Shown here in pieces: positions 25,665 through 34,254 of a DNA stretch of 37,680 bases. This DNA comes from Clostridia bacterium (GTDB taxonomy: Bacteria > Bacillota > Clostridia > Oscillospirales > Acutalibacteraceae). The stretch covers positions 1 to 37,680 of the forward strand of contig JAKSQJ010000009.1 in the NCBI GenBank assembly GCA_024404195.1. Direction: 5' to 3'. The translations under genes were made by a program, and so were the position numbers. The stretch's first letter is position 1, and every line of letters begins with the position of its first letter. A model generated the notes under the pieces. It did no database searches. It had not been told where the DNA came from and was given only the letters and a program-made list of their open reading frames with translations.

Positions 25665-25675
25665 GTGACAAAAAA

Positions 25676-26581
25676 ATGAAAATAGTTACTCTTACATTAA
25701 ATCCGGCTTTTGATTTACATTGCTTTTCAAGGAATTTTAAGCCGTTTTATGAAAATTTAGCCGATATTACCGATTTTGAGGCAGGCGGAAAAGGAATTAA
25801 CATCGCCCGTGCCTTAACAGTCAACGGAATTAAGCAGACCTCGGTAGTTTTGTTAGGCGATGAAAACGGCGCTTCTTTTGAAAATGCGCTTAAAAAAGAC
25901 GGTATTGATTATATCGGGATAACGGTAGAGGGCAGAATCAGGGAAAACATAACGATACATACGGATAATGCCGATGAAACCCGAATTTCCTTCCGCGGTT
26001 TTTCTGCCGATAAAAAAATATTAAAGCTTATAGAAGATAAGCTTTCCGATTTAACCTGCGGTGATATTGTAACCCTTACGGGAAGAAATCCCGACGGTAT
26101 GGATATTGCCGATGTTAAAGAATTTGTGAAAAACCTTCAAAATAGGGGAATAAGAATTGTAATTGATTCCCGTTCGTTTGCGCTTGACGATATATTAGAA
26201 GTTAAGCCGTGGCTTATTAAGCCGAATCAAGAGGAAATTTCCGAGTATTTAGGCCGCACGGTTAATTCCTTTGAGGATATTAAATCGGCGGCGGAAGAAC
26301 TACATAAAAAAGGCATAGAAAATGTAATGATTTCGTTGGGCGGTAAAGGGGCATATTTATTATGTGACGACGGCGAATTTATGGCAGATGCTCCGAAAAT
26401 TGATGCCGTTTCAACAATCGGAGCGGGAGATAGCTCAATCGCCGGTTTTATTGCCGCAAAAAAAAGCGGCAAGACCGCGTCAGAATGCTTAAAAACAGCC
26501 GTTGCCTACGGCACAGCCGCTTGTTTAAGCACGGGAACCCGTCCACCGCTTGAAAAAGATATTAAAAAATTTTTGAAATAA
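25676..26581 (+). CDS. PfkB family sugar kinase (1-phosphofructokinase-like)
   Basis: The 301-residue protein begins MKIVTLTLNPAFDLHCF and has the first PfkB motif GGKGINIARAL (about 38-48), KPNQEEISEYLGR, and the second motif with the catalytic base, TIGAGDSSIAGF (about 244-255). The NPAxD start and length fit FruK/LacC-type hexose-phosphate kinases; which substrate it uses is not shown. No PTS gene lies nearby. There is no strong ribosome site, only a purine stretch. The gene is intact, in contrast to the remnants on both sides. Confidence 0.88.
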   Translation: MKIVTLTLNPAFDLHCFSRNFKPFYENLADITDFEAGGKGINIARALTVNGIKQTSVVLLGDENGASFENALKKDGIDYIGITVEGRIRENITIHTDNADETRISFRGFSADKKILKLIEDKLSDLTCGDIVTLTGRNPDGMDIADVKEFVKNLQNRGIRIVIDSRSFALDDILEVKPWLIKPNQEEISEYLGRTVNSFEDIKSAAEELHKKGIENVMISLGGKGAYLLCDDGEFMADAPKIDAVSTIGAGDSSIAGFIAAKKSGKTASECLKTAVAYGTAACLSTGTRPPLEKDIKKFLK

Positions 26582-26593
26582 ATATTTTTTAGT

Positions 26594-26756
26594 TTATAAG
26601 TTTGTAAATACGGTTTTTTCTCCTTTGAGCCAAGCGCCCATATTAAGTGATAATAAATTCCAGTTTTGAAATCCGGGATTCATAATCGGCGCTCCGCTTT
26701 CGGGGTCATAGTATTCGTGCAATTCTCCGGTTTTTGTTAAGCGATAATCATATTGT
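26594..26756 (-). pseudogene. C-terminal remnant of a glycoside hydrolase
   Basis: On the minus strand the open stretch YDYRLTKTGELHEYYDPESG continues APIMNPGFQNWNLLSLNMGA and ends TNL with TAA at 26596-26594. The Y.DP.SG.......F.NWN pattern is like the end of the (alpha/alpha)6 barrel of GH63/GH37-type enzymes. A stop codon precedes it and the rest of the gene is gone. Nothing else is visible in this intergenic stretch except the spoIIID promoter further right. Confidence 0.45.
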
Positions 26757-26843
26757 TATTCCTTGATTTTTATTTTATAATCATTGCAGTAAGATTTCGG
26801 AAAAATGAAGTAGATAAACACAAAAAAGTTCTGATTACACCTG

Positions 26844-26872
26844 TAATAATAAACTTTTTTCAGTCATACAAT
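26844..26872 (+). promoter_or_regulatory. Sigma-E-type mother-cell promoter of spoIIID
   Basis: TAATAAT (26844-26850) fits the sigma-E -35 consensus KMATATT at six of seven positions, and CATACAAT (26865-26872) is a perfect sigma-E/K -10 box; they are 14 bp apart, the standard spacing. The known B. subtilis spoIIID gene is transcribed by sigma-E, which supports the reading. Confidence 0.75.
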
Positions 26873-26900
26873 TAGATAAGTCCTATATGGAGATGATTGT

Positions 26901-27182
26901 ATGACATATAATAATAAAAACCGTGCGGTTATATTAGGCGAGTATATTTCCTTGACGGGAGCCACCGTCAGAGCAACCTCAAAGGTGTTTAAGGTTAGCA
27001 AATCCACGGTTCATAAGGATGTAACCAAGCGGCTTTATTATGATGACCCTGTGCTTTATAAGGCGGTTAGCGCCGTTCTTAAAAAGAATAAAGATGAGCG
27101 CCATATCAGAGGCGGTATGGCAACAAAAATGAAGTATCAAAAATATAGTAAGGAGAAAACTGATGAAGGTAATATTACTTAA
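26901..27182 (+). CDS. spoIIID: Sporulation transcription factor SpoIIID
   Basis: SpoIIID is a small helix-turn-helix regulator of mother-cell genes in sporulation. The 93-residue protein shows RAVILGEYI, then the helix-turn-helix ATSKVFKVSKSTVHKDVTKRL and the basic tail RHIRGGMATKMKY that also contacts DNA; all are family hallmarks. GGAG lies 8 bases before the ATG. The C-terminal extension KYSKEKTDEGNIT overlaps the next gene by 20 bp. Confidence 0.95.
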   Translation: MTYNNKNRAVILGEYISLTGATVRATSKVFKVSKSTVHKDVTKRLYYDDPVLYKAVSAVLKKNKDERHIRGGMATKMKYQKYSKEKTDEGNIT

Positions 27183-27780
27183 CGGAAGCCCCCGTAAAAA
27201 CGGCAATACATTTATTGCATTAAGCGAGGTTGCAAAAGCCCTTGAAAATTCGGGCATTGAAACCGAAATAATAAGTATAGGCGATAAGGCAATAAGGGGT
27301 TGTATCGCCTGCGGAAGCTGCGGTAAAACCGGCAAGTGCGTGTTTGACGATGAAGTCAGAGCGGTAAGCGAGAAATTTGAAAGCGCAGACGGACTTGTTA
27401 TCGGAAGCCCCGTATATTATGCGAGCGCAAACGGAACGATTATATCCTTTTTAGACCGCTTGTTTACGAGTTCAAAATTTGATACGGCTATGAAGGTCGG
27501 CGCAAGTGTCGCCGTTGCAAGAAGAAGCGGAACGACCGCAACCTTTGACCAACTAAACAAGTATTTTACCATAAGAAGTATGCCGGTTGTGTCCTCAATT
27601 TATTGGAATAATGCTCATGGCGCCGCCGTAGGAGAAGCCGCAAAAGACGAGGAAGGTCTTTTGACAATGCGGGAGCTCGGCAACAATATGGCATTTCTCA
27701 TAAAAGCGATAAACAGTTATAAAGAGAAAAACGGACTGCCCGAAAAACAGCCGTCCGTTAAAACAAATTTCATAAGATAA
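27163..27780 (+). CDS. Flavodoxin-fold iron-sulfur flavoprotein / NADPH-dependent FMN reductase
   Basis: The 205-residue protein starts MKVILLNGSPRKNGNTFIAL, the FMN phosphate loop of this family, and carries the cysteine cluster GCIACGSCGKTGKC (about 46-59) and VIGSPVYYASANG. A role in electron transfer is likely; the partner is not known. AAGGAG stands 6 bases before the ATG. It overlaps spoIIID by 20 bp, so both genes may be read from one mother-cell mRNA. Confidence 0.88.
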   Translation: MKVILLNGSPRKNGNTFIALSEVAKALENSGIETEIISIGDKAIRGCIACGSCGKTGKCVFDDEVRAVSEKFESADGLVIGSPVYYASANGTIISFLDRLFTSSKFDTAMKVGASVAVARRSGTTATFDQLNKYFTIRSMPVVSSIYWNNAHGAAVGEAAKDEEGLLTMRELGNNMAFLIKAINSYKEKNGLPEKQPSVKTNFIR

Positions 27781-27790
27781 AGATAAAATA

Positions 27791-27816
27791 GAGCCGCCCT
27801 TGAGGGTGGCTCTTTT
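27791..27816 (+). terminator. Terminator after the flavodoxin gene
   Basis: GAGCCGCCC (27791-27799) pairs with GGGTGGCTC (27804-27812) through eight Watson-Crick pairs and one G-U pair; TTTT follows. It lies between two convergent genes. Confidence 0.85.
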
Positions 27817-27829
27817 AATGTTCGCAAGA

Positions 27830-30445
27830 TTATTTTTGCACTTTTCTTTTTACTATTTTCATTATTTCGCAGAAAGGAATTATTGAAACCGAAAGAAGAA
27901 GGGCAAATATTAACTGCTTAAATCCGAGTGCGGTTAATCCGAAAACCGCACCTGCCGAGGTTAAGCAAAGGAATAATACAACAAACAAAAGCAAAACCGT
28001 TGATACAAACATAAAGTCCTTAAACTTAAATTCCTTTGTGAAAATACTTCCCGTAAACCTGATATTAAAGGCATGGAAGATTTCAATTAAACTTAAAACG
28101 GTAAATGCCATGGTAATACCCATACTGTATTTCAGTTTGCCGTCAAATCCCGAAACAGAGCTCTTGCCGATTACGAAGGCAAGAACGGTAATGACGGTAA
28201 TATAAAGCGACTGAACGGCGATATCAATGGCACTTCTCATATCAAACAGATGTCCTTTGAAGGAGGAGGGGAGTTGCTTCATAACGCTTTTTTCGGCTTT
28301 TGCGGTTGCAAGAGCAACAACAGGGGCGCAGTCGGTTAAAAGGTTTATCCATAATAACTGAACTGCCGAAACGATAGGTTTCTTAAAGATTAAAAGCGAG
28401 ATAAGGTAAACCGCAACCTCGGCAATATTACAACTGAGCAAAAATGCAACCGATTTTTGGATATTGGCAAAAAGTCCCCGACTTTCCTTTATTGAATTAA
28501 CGATAGAACTGAAATAACTGTTTTTGATAATAATATCGGCGTTGCCTCTTGCAACATCCGTTCCGATTTTACCCATGGCGCAACCGATATCCGCATTGGC
28601 AAGTGCCTGAACATCGCTGAAATCGTCGCCGGTTACGGTAACTGTTTCTCCGCTTTTTTGGAGGGCATCAATTATGCGAAGCTTGTCCTCGGGGGTTATT
28701 CGGGCAAATACCGAATATTTACCTATATCTGCGGCAAGCTCCTCGTCGGTAAGCTCCGAAAGAGAACTGCCGGTTATCGCATAAGTTCCGTCCTTTAATA
28801 TTCCGACCCGTCTTGCAACCGACTTTGCGGTGGTTATATTGTCACCGGTTATCATAATCGTTCTGATACCGGCGGTATCGCAAAGTCCCAATGCTTCAAT
28901 GGTCGTTTCTCTCGGAGGGTCGTCAAGACCTATTAAGCCGATAAAAATAAGGTCGGTTTCAATTTCTTCCGCTATGGGATTGACCGGTATTTCGGCTAAC
29001 GGCTTATACGCTATGCATACAACTCTTAAACCGTCAAGAGCCATACTTTCGTTTGCTTCAAGAAGAGTTTTTGAGTCAATATTATTTAATTTTTCCGCCA
29101 ATATTTCGGGAGCACCCTTTACAATGGCGACGGGTTTACCGTCGTTTAAGTTAATACTTGTCATCGTTTTGCGCTCATAATCAAATGGGATTTGAGCAAC
29201 ACGGGGATATAAATTATCCAGTTCTTCCCCGCTGATGCCCGTAAGCTCAATACAGGCGTTTTCAATAGATTTTTCGGTGGCATCGTTTTGGAGAGTTGAA
29301 CAGCTTGCCGCAACCCGAAGAATAGTTTTGCAGTTATCCGTAAGCGGCGTATCATCATAGGTTTTATAGGTTTCCCTGCCGTCAAAAATACGGGCAACAG
29401 TCATACTGTTCTTTGTTATAATGCCTGTCTTGTCGGAGCAAATAACGGTGGTTTTGCCGAGCGTTTCAAGGGCGCTGACCTTTTTTATAACTATACCGTC
29501 TTTTATTATCTGCTCAATACCGAGCGCAACGGCAATAACCGAAATGGTCGGAAGACCCTCGGGAATAGCCGCAACCGCAAGGGCAAGCGAATTAAGCAAA
29601 GAATTAAGAATGGTTGTTTCAAAATGGCGGTTTCTGAAATTTATTATGATGTTTATGGCGAAAATAAGAGCGCAAAATACAAAAATAACAATATTTATGA
29701 TTTTACCGGTTGAGTTAAGCCGAGACTGAATGGGAAGAGTATATTCTCCTGTTTGCTGGTCAATGGAGGACGACCTTCCCAAAACGGTATTAAGTCCCGT
29801 TTCAACAACAACGGCTTTTGCGGTTCCGAGAGTTACAACGCAACCCGAAAATACCATATTGTTTCGCTCGGATATTTCGGAAATCTCATCAAAAACGAGG
29901 TCGGCTTTCTTGTTAATGGAAACATCGCTTCCCGTTAAAGCATATTCGTTGCAGGAAAAGTTTGATGTTTCAATAAGTCGTGCATCTGCGGGGATAAATT
30001 CACCCGATTTTATTATGATAATATCGCCGGGGACAAGCTCTTCCGATGAAATTTGCCTTGTTGAGCCCTCTCTTACTACCGTTGCTACGGGACTTGCAAC
30101 ACTGCGAAGTCGGTTAAGTGCTACCTGACTTTTGAATATCTGATATGCGCCTACCAAACTGTTTATAAGCACAATAACAATAATAAGAAGCGGCGAAAGG
30201 TAATCGCTTTCGTTAAACATACAAACAACGGATGTAATAATCGCTATGGCGATAAGAATAAGGCAATATTTATTCTTAATTTGTTCGGCAAAGCATTTCT
30301 TAAAAGACGGTTTTTCAACATTTTTAATGGTGTTAGGTCCGTATTTTTGAAGCCGCTCGTCAACCTCACTGTTTGAAAGTCCTTCTTCGGCTGAAACTTT
30401 AAGTTCTTCCAATACTTCGTTTGTTTCCTTATTATGCCAAATCAT
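27830..30445 (-). CDS. Cation-transporting P-type ATPase (Ca2+-type), altered motifs
   Basis: The 871-residue protein has the layout of type II ATPases: N-terminal cation-ATPase domain, helices M1-M2 (about 60-100), A domain, M3-M4 with PEGLP (295-299), phosphorylation site SDKTG (D338), nucleotide-binding KGAPE, M5-M10 with LWINLLTDCAPVVAL. The phosphorylated aspartate is present. But three usually fixed motifs differ: TGE in the A domain reads TGSD (171-174), DKTGTLT reads DKTGIIT, and GDGxND reads GDDFSD. This is unlike ordinary Ca2+ pumps, so turnover may be reduced or the role changed. GAGGTGATTGA precedes the ATG; it follows purB by 9 bp on the same strand. Confidence 0.9.
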   Translation of the reverse strand: MIWHNKETNEVLEELKVSAEEGLSNSEVDERLQKYGPNTIKNVEKPSFKKCFAEQIKNKYCLILIAIAIITSVVCMFNESDYLSPLLIIVIVLINSLVGAYQIFKSQVALNRLRSVASPVATVVREGSTRQISSEELVPGDIIIIKSGEFIPADARLIETSNFSCNEYALTGSDVSINKKADLVFDEISEISERNNMVFSGCVVTLGTAKAVVVETGLNTVLGRSSSIDQQTGEYTLPIQSRLNSTGKIINIVIFVFCALIFAINIIINFRNRHFETTILNSLLNSLALAVAAIPEGLPTISVIAVALGIEQIIKDGIVIKKVSALETLGKTTVICSDKTGIITKNSMTVARIFDGRETYKTYDDTPLTDNCKTILRVAASCSTLQNDATEKSIENACIELTGISGEELDNLYPRVAQIPFDYERKTMTSINLNDGKPVAIVKGAPEILAEKLNNIDSKTLLEANESMALDGLRVVCIAYKPLAEIPVNPIAEEIETDLIFIGLIGLDDPPRETTIEALGLCDTAGIRTIMITGDNITTAKSVARRVGILKDGTYAITGSSLSELTDEELAADIGKYSVFARITPEDKLRIIDALQKSGETVTVTGDDFSDVQALANADIGCAMGKIGTDVARGNADIIIKNSYFSSIVNSIKESRGLFANIQKSVAFLLSCNIAEVAVYLISLLIFKKPIVSAVQLLWINLLTDCAPVVALATAKAEKSVMKQLPSSFKGHLFDMRSAIDIAVQSLYITVITVLAFVIGKSSVSGFDGKLKYSMGITMAFTVLSLIEIFHAFNIRFTGSIFTKEFKFKDFMFVSTVLLLFVVLFLCLTSAGAVFGLTALGFKQLIFALLLSVSIIPFCEIMKIVKRKVQK

Positions 30446-30454
30446 TCAATCACC

Positions 30455-31891
30455 TCAAACATTAAGCTCGGATTTAACATCCGACTGATAATATTTATTA
30501 AGTATCGGTTTAACATAATCCTCTAAAAATTCGTCAACCTGACTTATGCTTCTTCCGATAAAGTTTTCGGGCTTTAAGGTTGCCATGATTTCTTCTTTTG
30601 AAAGCGGAATATTGTTGTCGTTTGCCAATAAATCAATAAGATTATTGTCAAGGCCCTTAAGTTTCACCCGTTTTGCAGCTTCGTGGGAATAAACCCTTAT
30701 TATTTCGTGAAGCTGTTGACGGTCACCGCCTCGCTTTACCGATTCCATCATAATATTTTCGGTTGCCATAAAGGGAAGCTTATCAAGAACTCTGCGGTTT
30801 ATTACCTTTTCGTAAACAACAATATCACTTGTAACATTAAGATAGATATTTAGTATTGCATCAACCGCCAAAAACGCCTCCGATACGGCAATACGCTTGT
30901 TTGCGCTGTCGTCAAGAGTTCGCTCAAACCATTGTGTTGAGGAGGTCATAGCGGTATTTTGCAGGTCGCAAATAACATATCTTGAAAGCGCCGAAATTCT
31001 TTCGCAACGCATGGGATTTCGTTTATAAGGCATAGCAGAGGAGCCGATTTGCGATTTTCCGAACGGCTCTTCCATTTCTTCAAACGACTGTAAAATCCTC
31101 ATATCGTTTGAGAATTTATAGGCACTTTGAGCAAAGCCCGAAAGGGCAGATAAAACATAATAATCGGTTTTTCTTGAATAGGTTTGTCCCGAAACGGGAA
31201 CGCAACCGTCAAAGTCCATATATTCGGCAATAAGCTCGTCAACCCTTTTGGCTTTTTCTTCGTCGCCGTCAAAAAGCTCCATAAAGCTTGCCTGAGTGCC
31301 GGTTGTTCCCTTTGACCCCAAAAGTTTAAGGTTTTTAAGCTGAAATTCAAGGTTTTGAACATCGCCCAAAAGCTCGTTTATCCAAAGGGTTGCCCTTTTT
31401 CCTACGGTTGTAAGCTGAGCCGGTTGCAAATGGGTGTATGCAAGGCAGGGAAGCGCTTTATACTTCTCGGCAAAATCGGCAAGATTTTTAATAACAGCCG
31501 CCGCCTTTTTAAGCACTAACTTTGAGCCCTCTTTAAGTGCTATAATGTCCGCATTGTCGCCGACATAACAGCTTGTTGCTCCCAAATGGATAATCGGCTT
31601 TGCGTTAGGGCACTGAACGCCATAGGCGTAAACATGGCTCATAACATCGTGCCGAACTTCTTTTTCTCTTGCCTCGGCAACATCGTAGTTTATGTTATCG
31701 GCATTTTCAACGAGTTCTTTTATTTGTTCATCGGTAATAGAAAGTCCCAATTCCTTTTCGGCTTTTGCAAGGGCAATCCAAAGCTTTCTCCAGGTTTTGA
31801 ACTTAAAGTCATTGGAAAAAATATACTGCATTTCCTTACTTGCATAGCGAGTTGAAAGGGGGGAAATATATGATGATCTGTCCTTTTCCAT
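30455..31891 (-). CDS. purB: Adenylosuccinate lyase
   Basis: It catalyses two steps of purine synthesis (SAICAR and adenylosuccinate cleavage). The 478-residue protein shows HLGATSCYVGDNAD, YTHLQPAQLTTVGKRA and the fumarase-superfamily signature GSSAMPYKRNPMRCERIS. GAGGTAAAGT precedes the ATG. It is transcribed from the promoter at 31928-31956 and is followed at once by the P-type ATPase gene. Confidence 0.96.
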   Translation of the reverse strand: MEKDRSSYISPLSTRYASKEMQYIFSNDFKFKTWRKLWIALAKAEKELGLSITDEQIKELVENADNINYDVAEAREKEVRHDVMSHVYAYGVQCPNAKPIIHLGATSCYVGDNADIIALKEGSKLVLKKAAAVIKNLADFAEKYKALPCLAYTHLQPAQLTTVGKRATLWINELLGDVQNLEFQLKNLKLLGSKGTTGTQASFMELFDGDEEKAKRVDELIAEYMDFDGCVPVSGQTYSRKTDYYVLSALSGFAQSAYKFSNDMRILQSFEEMEEPFGKSQIGSSAMPYKRNPMRCERISALSRYVICDLQNTAMTSSTQWFERTLDDSANKRIAVSEAFLAVDAILNIYLNVTSDIVVYEKVINRRVLDKLPFMATENIMMESVKRGGDRQQLHEIIRVYSHEAAKRVKLKGLDNNLIDLLANDNNIPLSKEEIMATLKPENFIGRSISQVDEFLEDYVKPILNKYYQSDVKSELNV

Positions 31892-31927
31892 ACTTTACCT
31901 CTTTTTTTTGCATAATAATACTTATAT

Positions 31928-31956
31928 AGTTTACCAAAAATTTACCGAAATGTCAA
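31928..31956 (-). promoter_or_regulatory. Sigma-A promoter of purB
   Basis: On the minus strand TTGACA (31956-31951) and TAAACT (31933-31928) are 17 bp apart. It reads toward purB, 37 bp away. It is back-to-back with the promoter at 32012-32040. Confidence 0.75.
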
Positions 31957-32011
31957 TTATACGGTTATACTGATAAGAATGTTCTTCTTTGTCAAAAATA
32001 TTAACATTTGG

Positions 32012-32040
32012 TTGACAATTGTTGGAAAGTAATATACTAT
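32012..32040 (+). promoter_or_regulatory. Sigma-A promoter of the surface polysaccharide genes
   Basis: TTGACA (32012-32017) is followed after 17 bp by TACTAT (32035-32040). Overlapping TATACT and TATAAT hexamers just before and after offer alternatives at less ideal spacing. The first gene starts 54 bp downstream. Confidence 0.7.
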
Positions 32041-32093
32041 AATAGGTATCGGAATAAATAAAAAGCTGCACTTTCAGGTGGTGGATTTATAAT

Positions 32094-33464
32094 ATGAAAA
32101 GCACGCGTCATGATTTAATACTTCGCTTCTTCAAGTTCTTTTATATAGTTTTTGCCGTCCTTCCTTTCGGAGCGGTTTGGAGTTTAATTTATGTTGAAAA
32201 AATGGAATTGCCGTATTATACAAAGGGTAATGTTGCAATATCCATACTTTTTATTATCCTTTATGCGACCTTCGGAAAGGTATTTAACGCCTTTTTGGTA
32301 TCGCTTCCTCCCCTTACCGAAACGATTTACAGTCAGGCGTTGACCTTTATTATGACCGACGGTCTTATGTATGGCGTTATGGTTTTGCTTATCAAGCGAT
32401 TTCCGAATGTTTGGCCGTTGTTTATTGTTTTTTTAATTCAACTGGCGCTCGTTGCGTTATGGTCTGTCGTAATAAAACTTTGTTACTTTAAGATATCCCC
32501 CCCGAAGAAAACCGCCGTAATTTTTGATATGCGCCGAGGTCTTGAAAAATCGTTTAAAGAATATGGCTTGGATAAAAAATTCAACATTGTAAAAACTATT
32601 CACGCAACCGAATGTTTAAAGGATTTAAGCGCCTTAAAAGGAATAGAGGTCGTATTTTTAAGCGGTGTTCACAGTCACGACAGAAATATCGTCTTAAAGC
32701 ATTGTCTTTATAACGGTATTGATGTTTATATTATACCGAGAGTCGGCGATGTGATTTTAAGGGGCTCTAAAACCGTTCCCATGTTCCATCTTCCGGTTTG
32801 GCGTGCCTCAAGATACAGTCCGAGTCCTTTTTATTTGTTTGCCAAAAGGATTATAGATATTGTTGTATCTGCCGTTGCCATTCTTATTACCTCACCGATA
32901 TTTATTATAACCGCTTTTGCCATTAAGATTTATGACAGAGGACCCGTTTTTTATCTTCAAAACCGCCTTACAAAAGACGGAAAGAAATTTAGAATCATAA
33001 AATTCCGCAGTATGTGCGTTGATGCGGAAAAGGACGGTGTTGCCCGTCTTTCTTCCGGTGATAAGGACAGCAGGATAACCCCCGTCGGCAAGATTATAAG
33101 AAAAGTCCGTATAGATGAGCTTCCGCAACTTTTCAATATTTTCTTAGGTCAGCTTTCAATAGTAGGTCCCCGACCTGAAAGACCCGAAATTGCCGAACAA
33201 TACTGTAAAGAAATGCCGGAATTTTCTTTAAGATTACAGGCAAAAGCAGGTCTTACCGGCTATGCTCAGGTTTACGGACAGTATAATACAAGCCCTTATG
33301 ATAAACTCCAAATGGATTTAATGTATATTTCAAAGCCGAGTCTTCTTGAAGATTTAAGAATTTGCTTTGCAACTATTAAAATTCTGTTTATGTCGGATAG
33401 CACAGAGGGTATTGACGAGGGACAAACTACGGCTATGTCCGACACTCCTGATAATAAGCAGTAA
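32094..33464 (+). CDS. Polyprenyl sugar-phosphate transferase (WbaP/CpsE-like)
   Basis: It starts a surface glycan by moving a sugar phosphate to undecaprenyl phosphate. The 456-residue protein has four N-terminal membrane helices, a soluble middle domain (about 135-240) and the C-terminal catalytic domain: hydrophobic hairpin from AKRIIDIVVSAVAIL, GPVFYLQNRLTKDGKKFRII, KFRSMCVDAE, RKVRIDELPQLFNI and GPRPERPE. This is the bacterial sugar transferase family. Which sugar is used is not shown. The GGTGG before the start at 32094 is the best ribosome site. Confidence 0.93.
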   Translation: MKSTRHDLILRFFKFFYIVFAVLPFGAVWSLIYVEKMELPYYTKGNVAISILFIILYATFGKVFNAFLVSLPPLTETIYSQALTFIMTDGLMYGVMVLLIKRFPNVWPLFIVFLIQLALVALWSVVIKLCYFKISPPKKTAVIFDMRRGLEKSFKEYGLDKKFNIVKTIHATECLKDLSALKGIEVVFLSGVHSHDRNIVLKHCLYNGIDVYIIPRVGDVILRGSKTVPMFHLPVWRASRYSPSPFYLFAKRIIDIVVSAVAILITSPIFIITAFAIKIYDRGPVFYLQNRLTKDGKKFRIIKFRSMCVDAEKDGVARLSSGDKDSRITPVGKIIRKVRIDELPQLFNIFLGQLSIVGPRPERPEIAEQYCKEMPEFSLRLQAKAGLTGYAQVYGQYNTSPYDKLQMDLMYISKPSLLEDLRICFATIKILFMSDSTEGIDEGQTTAMSDTPDNKQ

Positions 33465-33479
33465 TTTCTCGGAGGAAAT

Positions 33480-34235
33480 ATGAAGCAAGGTTTAGTATCA
33501 ATTATTACTCCATGTTATAACGGCGAAAAGTATATAAAAGAAACAATAGAGTCGGTTTTGGCGCAAACATATACCGATTGGGAAATGATTGTTGTTGACG
33601 ATGGCTCAAAGGATAATTCGGCGGATATTGTGTCGGAATATTCAAAAAAGGACACAAGAATTAAACTTTTAAGTCAAGAAAATGCAGGCTCCGCCGCCGC
33701 AAGAAATAACGGTATTCGCAACTGCGAGGGGCAGTATATCGCTCTTCTTGATGCGGACGATTTATGGCAACCGGATTTTCTTAAAAGCCAGATTGCCTTT
33801 ATGAAAGAAAAAAACGCCGTTTGCGTTTATTGCTCGTATAGCTTAATTGATGAAAAATCCGAAGAAATATTGCACCCCGTTTCGGCAAAGCCGGTTGTTA
33901 CAACAAAAATGATGTATGTTACAAATGAAATCGGTTGTCTTACGGGACTTTACGATAGCGAAAAGCACGGCAAAGTATATCTTCGTGAAGAGCTTAACAG
34001 TATAAGGGACGATTATGCCTATTGGCTTGATATAGTAAAGCTTGAGGGTGTGGCATACGGTAATCCGAAAATCCTTGCAAAATACAGAGTTTTGGCAAAC
34101 TCCACAACGGGAAACAAGAAAAAACTAATTAAGAAACAGTATAGTTTTTACCGTGATTATCTTAAATTAAATCCGATAAAAAGTGTCTATAACTTAACCC
34201 GTTGGGCTGTTAGAGGGCTTATAAAGTATCGTTAA
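33480..34235 (+). CDS. Glycosyltransferase family 2
   Basis: The 251-residue protein has a GT-A fold: SIITPCYNGEKYIKETIESV, VVDDGSKDNSADIV, NAGSAAARNNGI and the metal-binding ALLDADDLWQP. It has no membrane helix. It most likely adds the second or later sugar to the lipid-linked unit. Lies 15 bp after the initiating transferase and 19 bp before glf, with GGAGG upstream. Confidence 0.92.
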   Translation: MKQGLVSIITPCYNGEKYIKETIESVLAQTYTDWEMIVVDDGSKDNSADIVSEYSKKDTRIKLLSQENAGSAAARNNGIRNCEGQYIALLDADDLWQPDFLKSQIAFMKEKNAVCVYCSYSLIDEKSEEILHPVSAKPVVTTKMMYVTNEIGCLTGLYDSEKHGKVYLREELNSIRDDYAYWLDIVKLEGVAYGNPKILAKYRVLANSTTGNKKKLIKKQYSFYRDYLKLNPIKSVYNLTRWAVRGLIKYR

Positions 34236-34254
34236 GTGCTTTGGAGGAACAAAG

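Noticed and set aside
25276-25675. Complete regulator gene in the gap before the sugar kinase
   Set aside because: Only the last 50 or so residues of a DeoR-like protein remain and no start codon is present.
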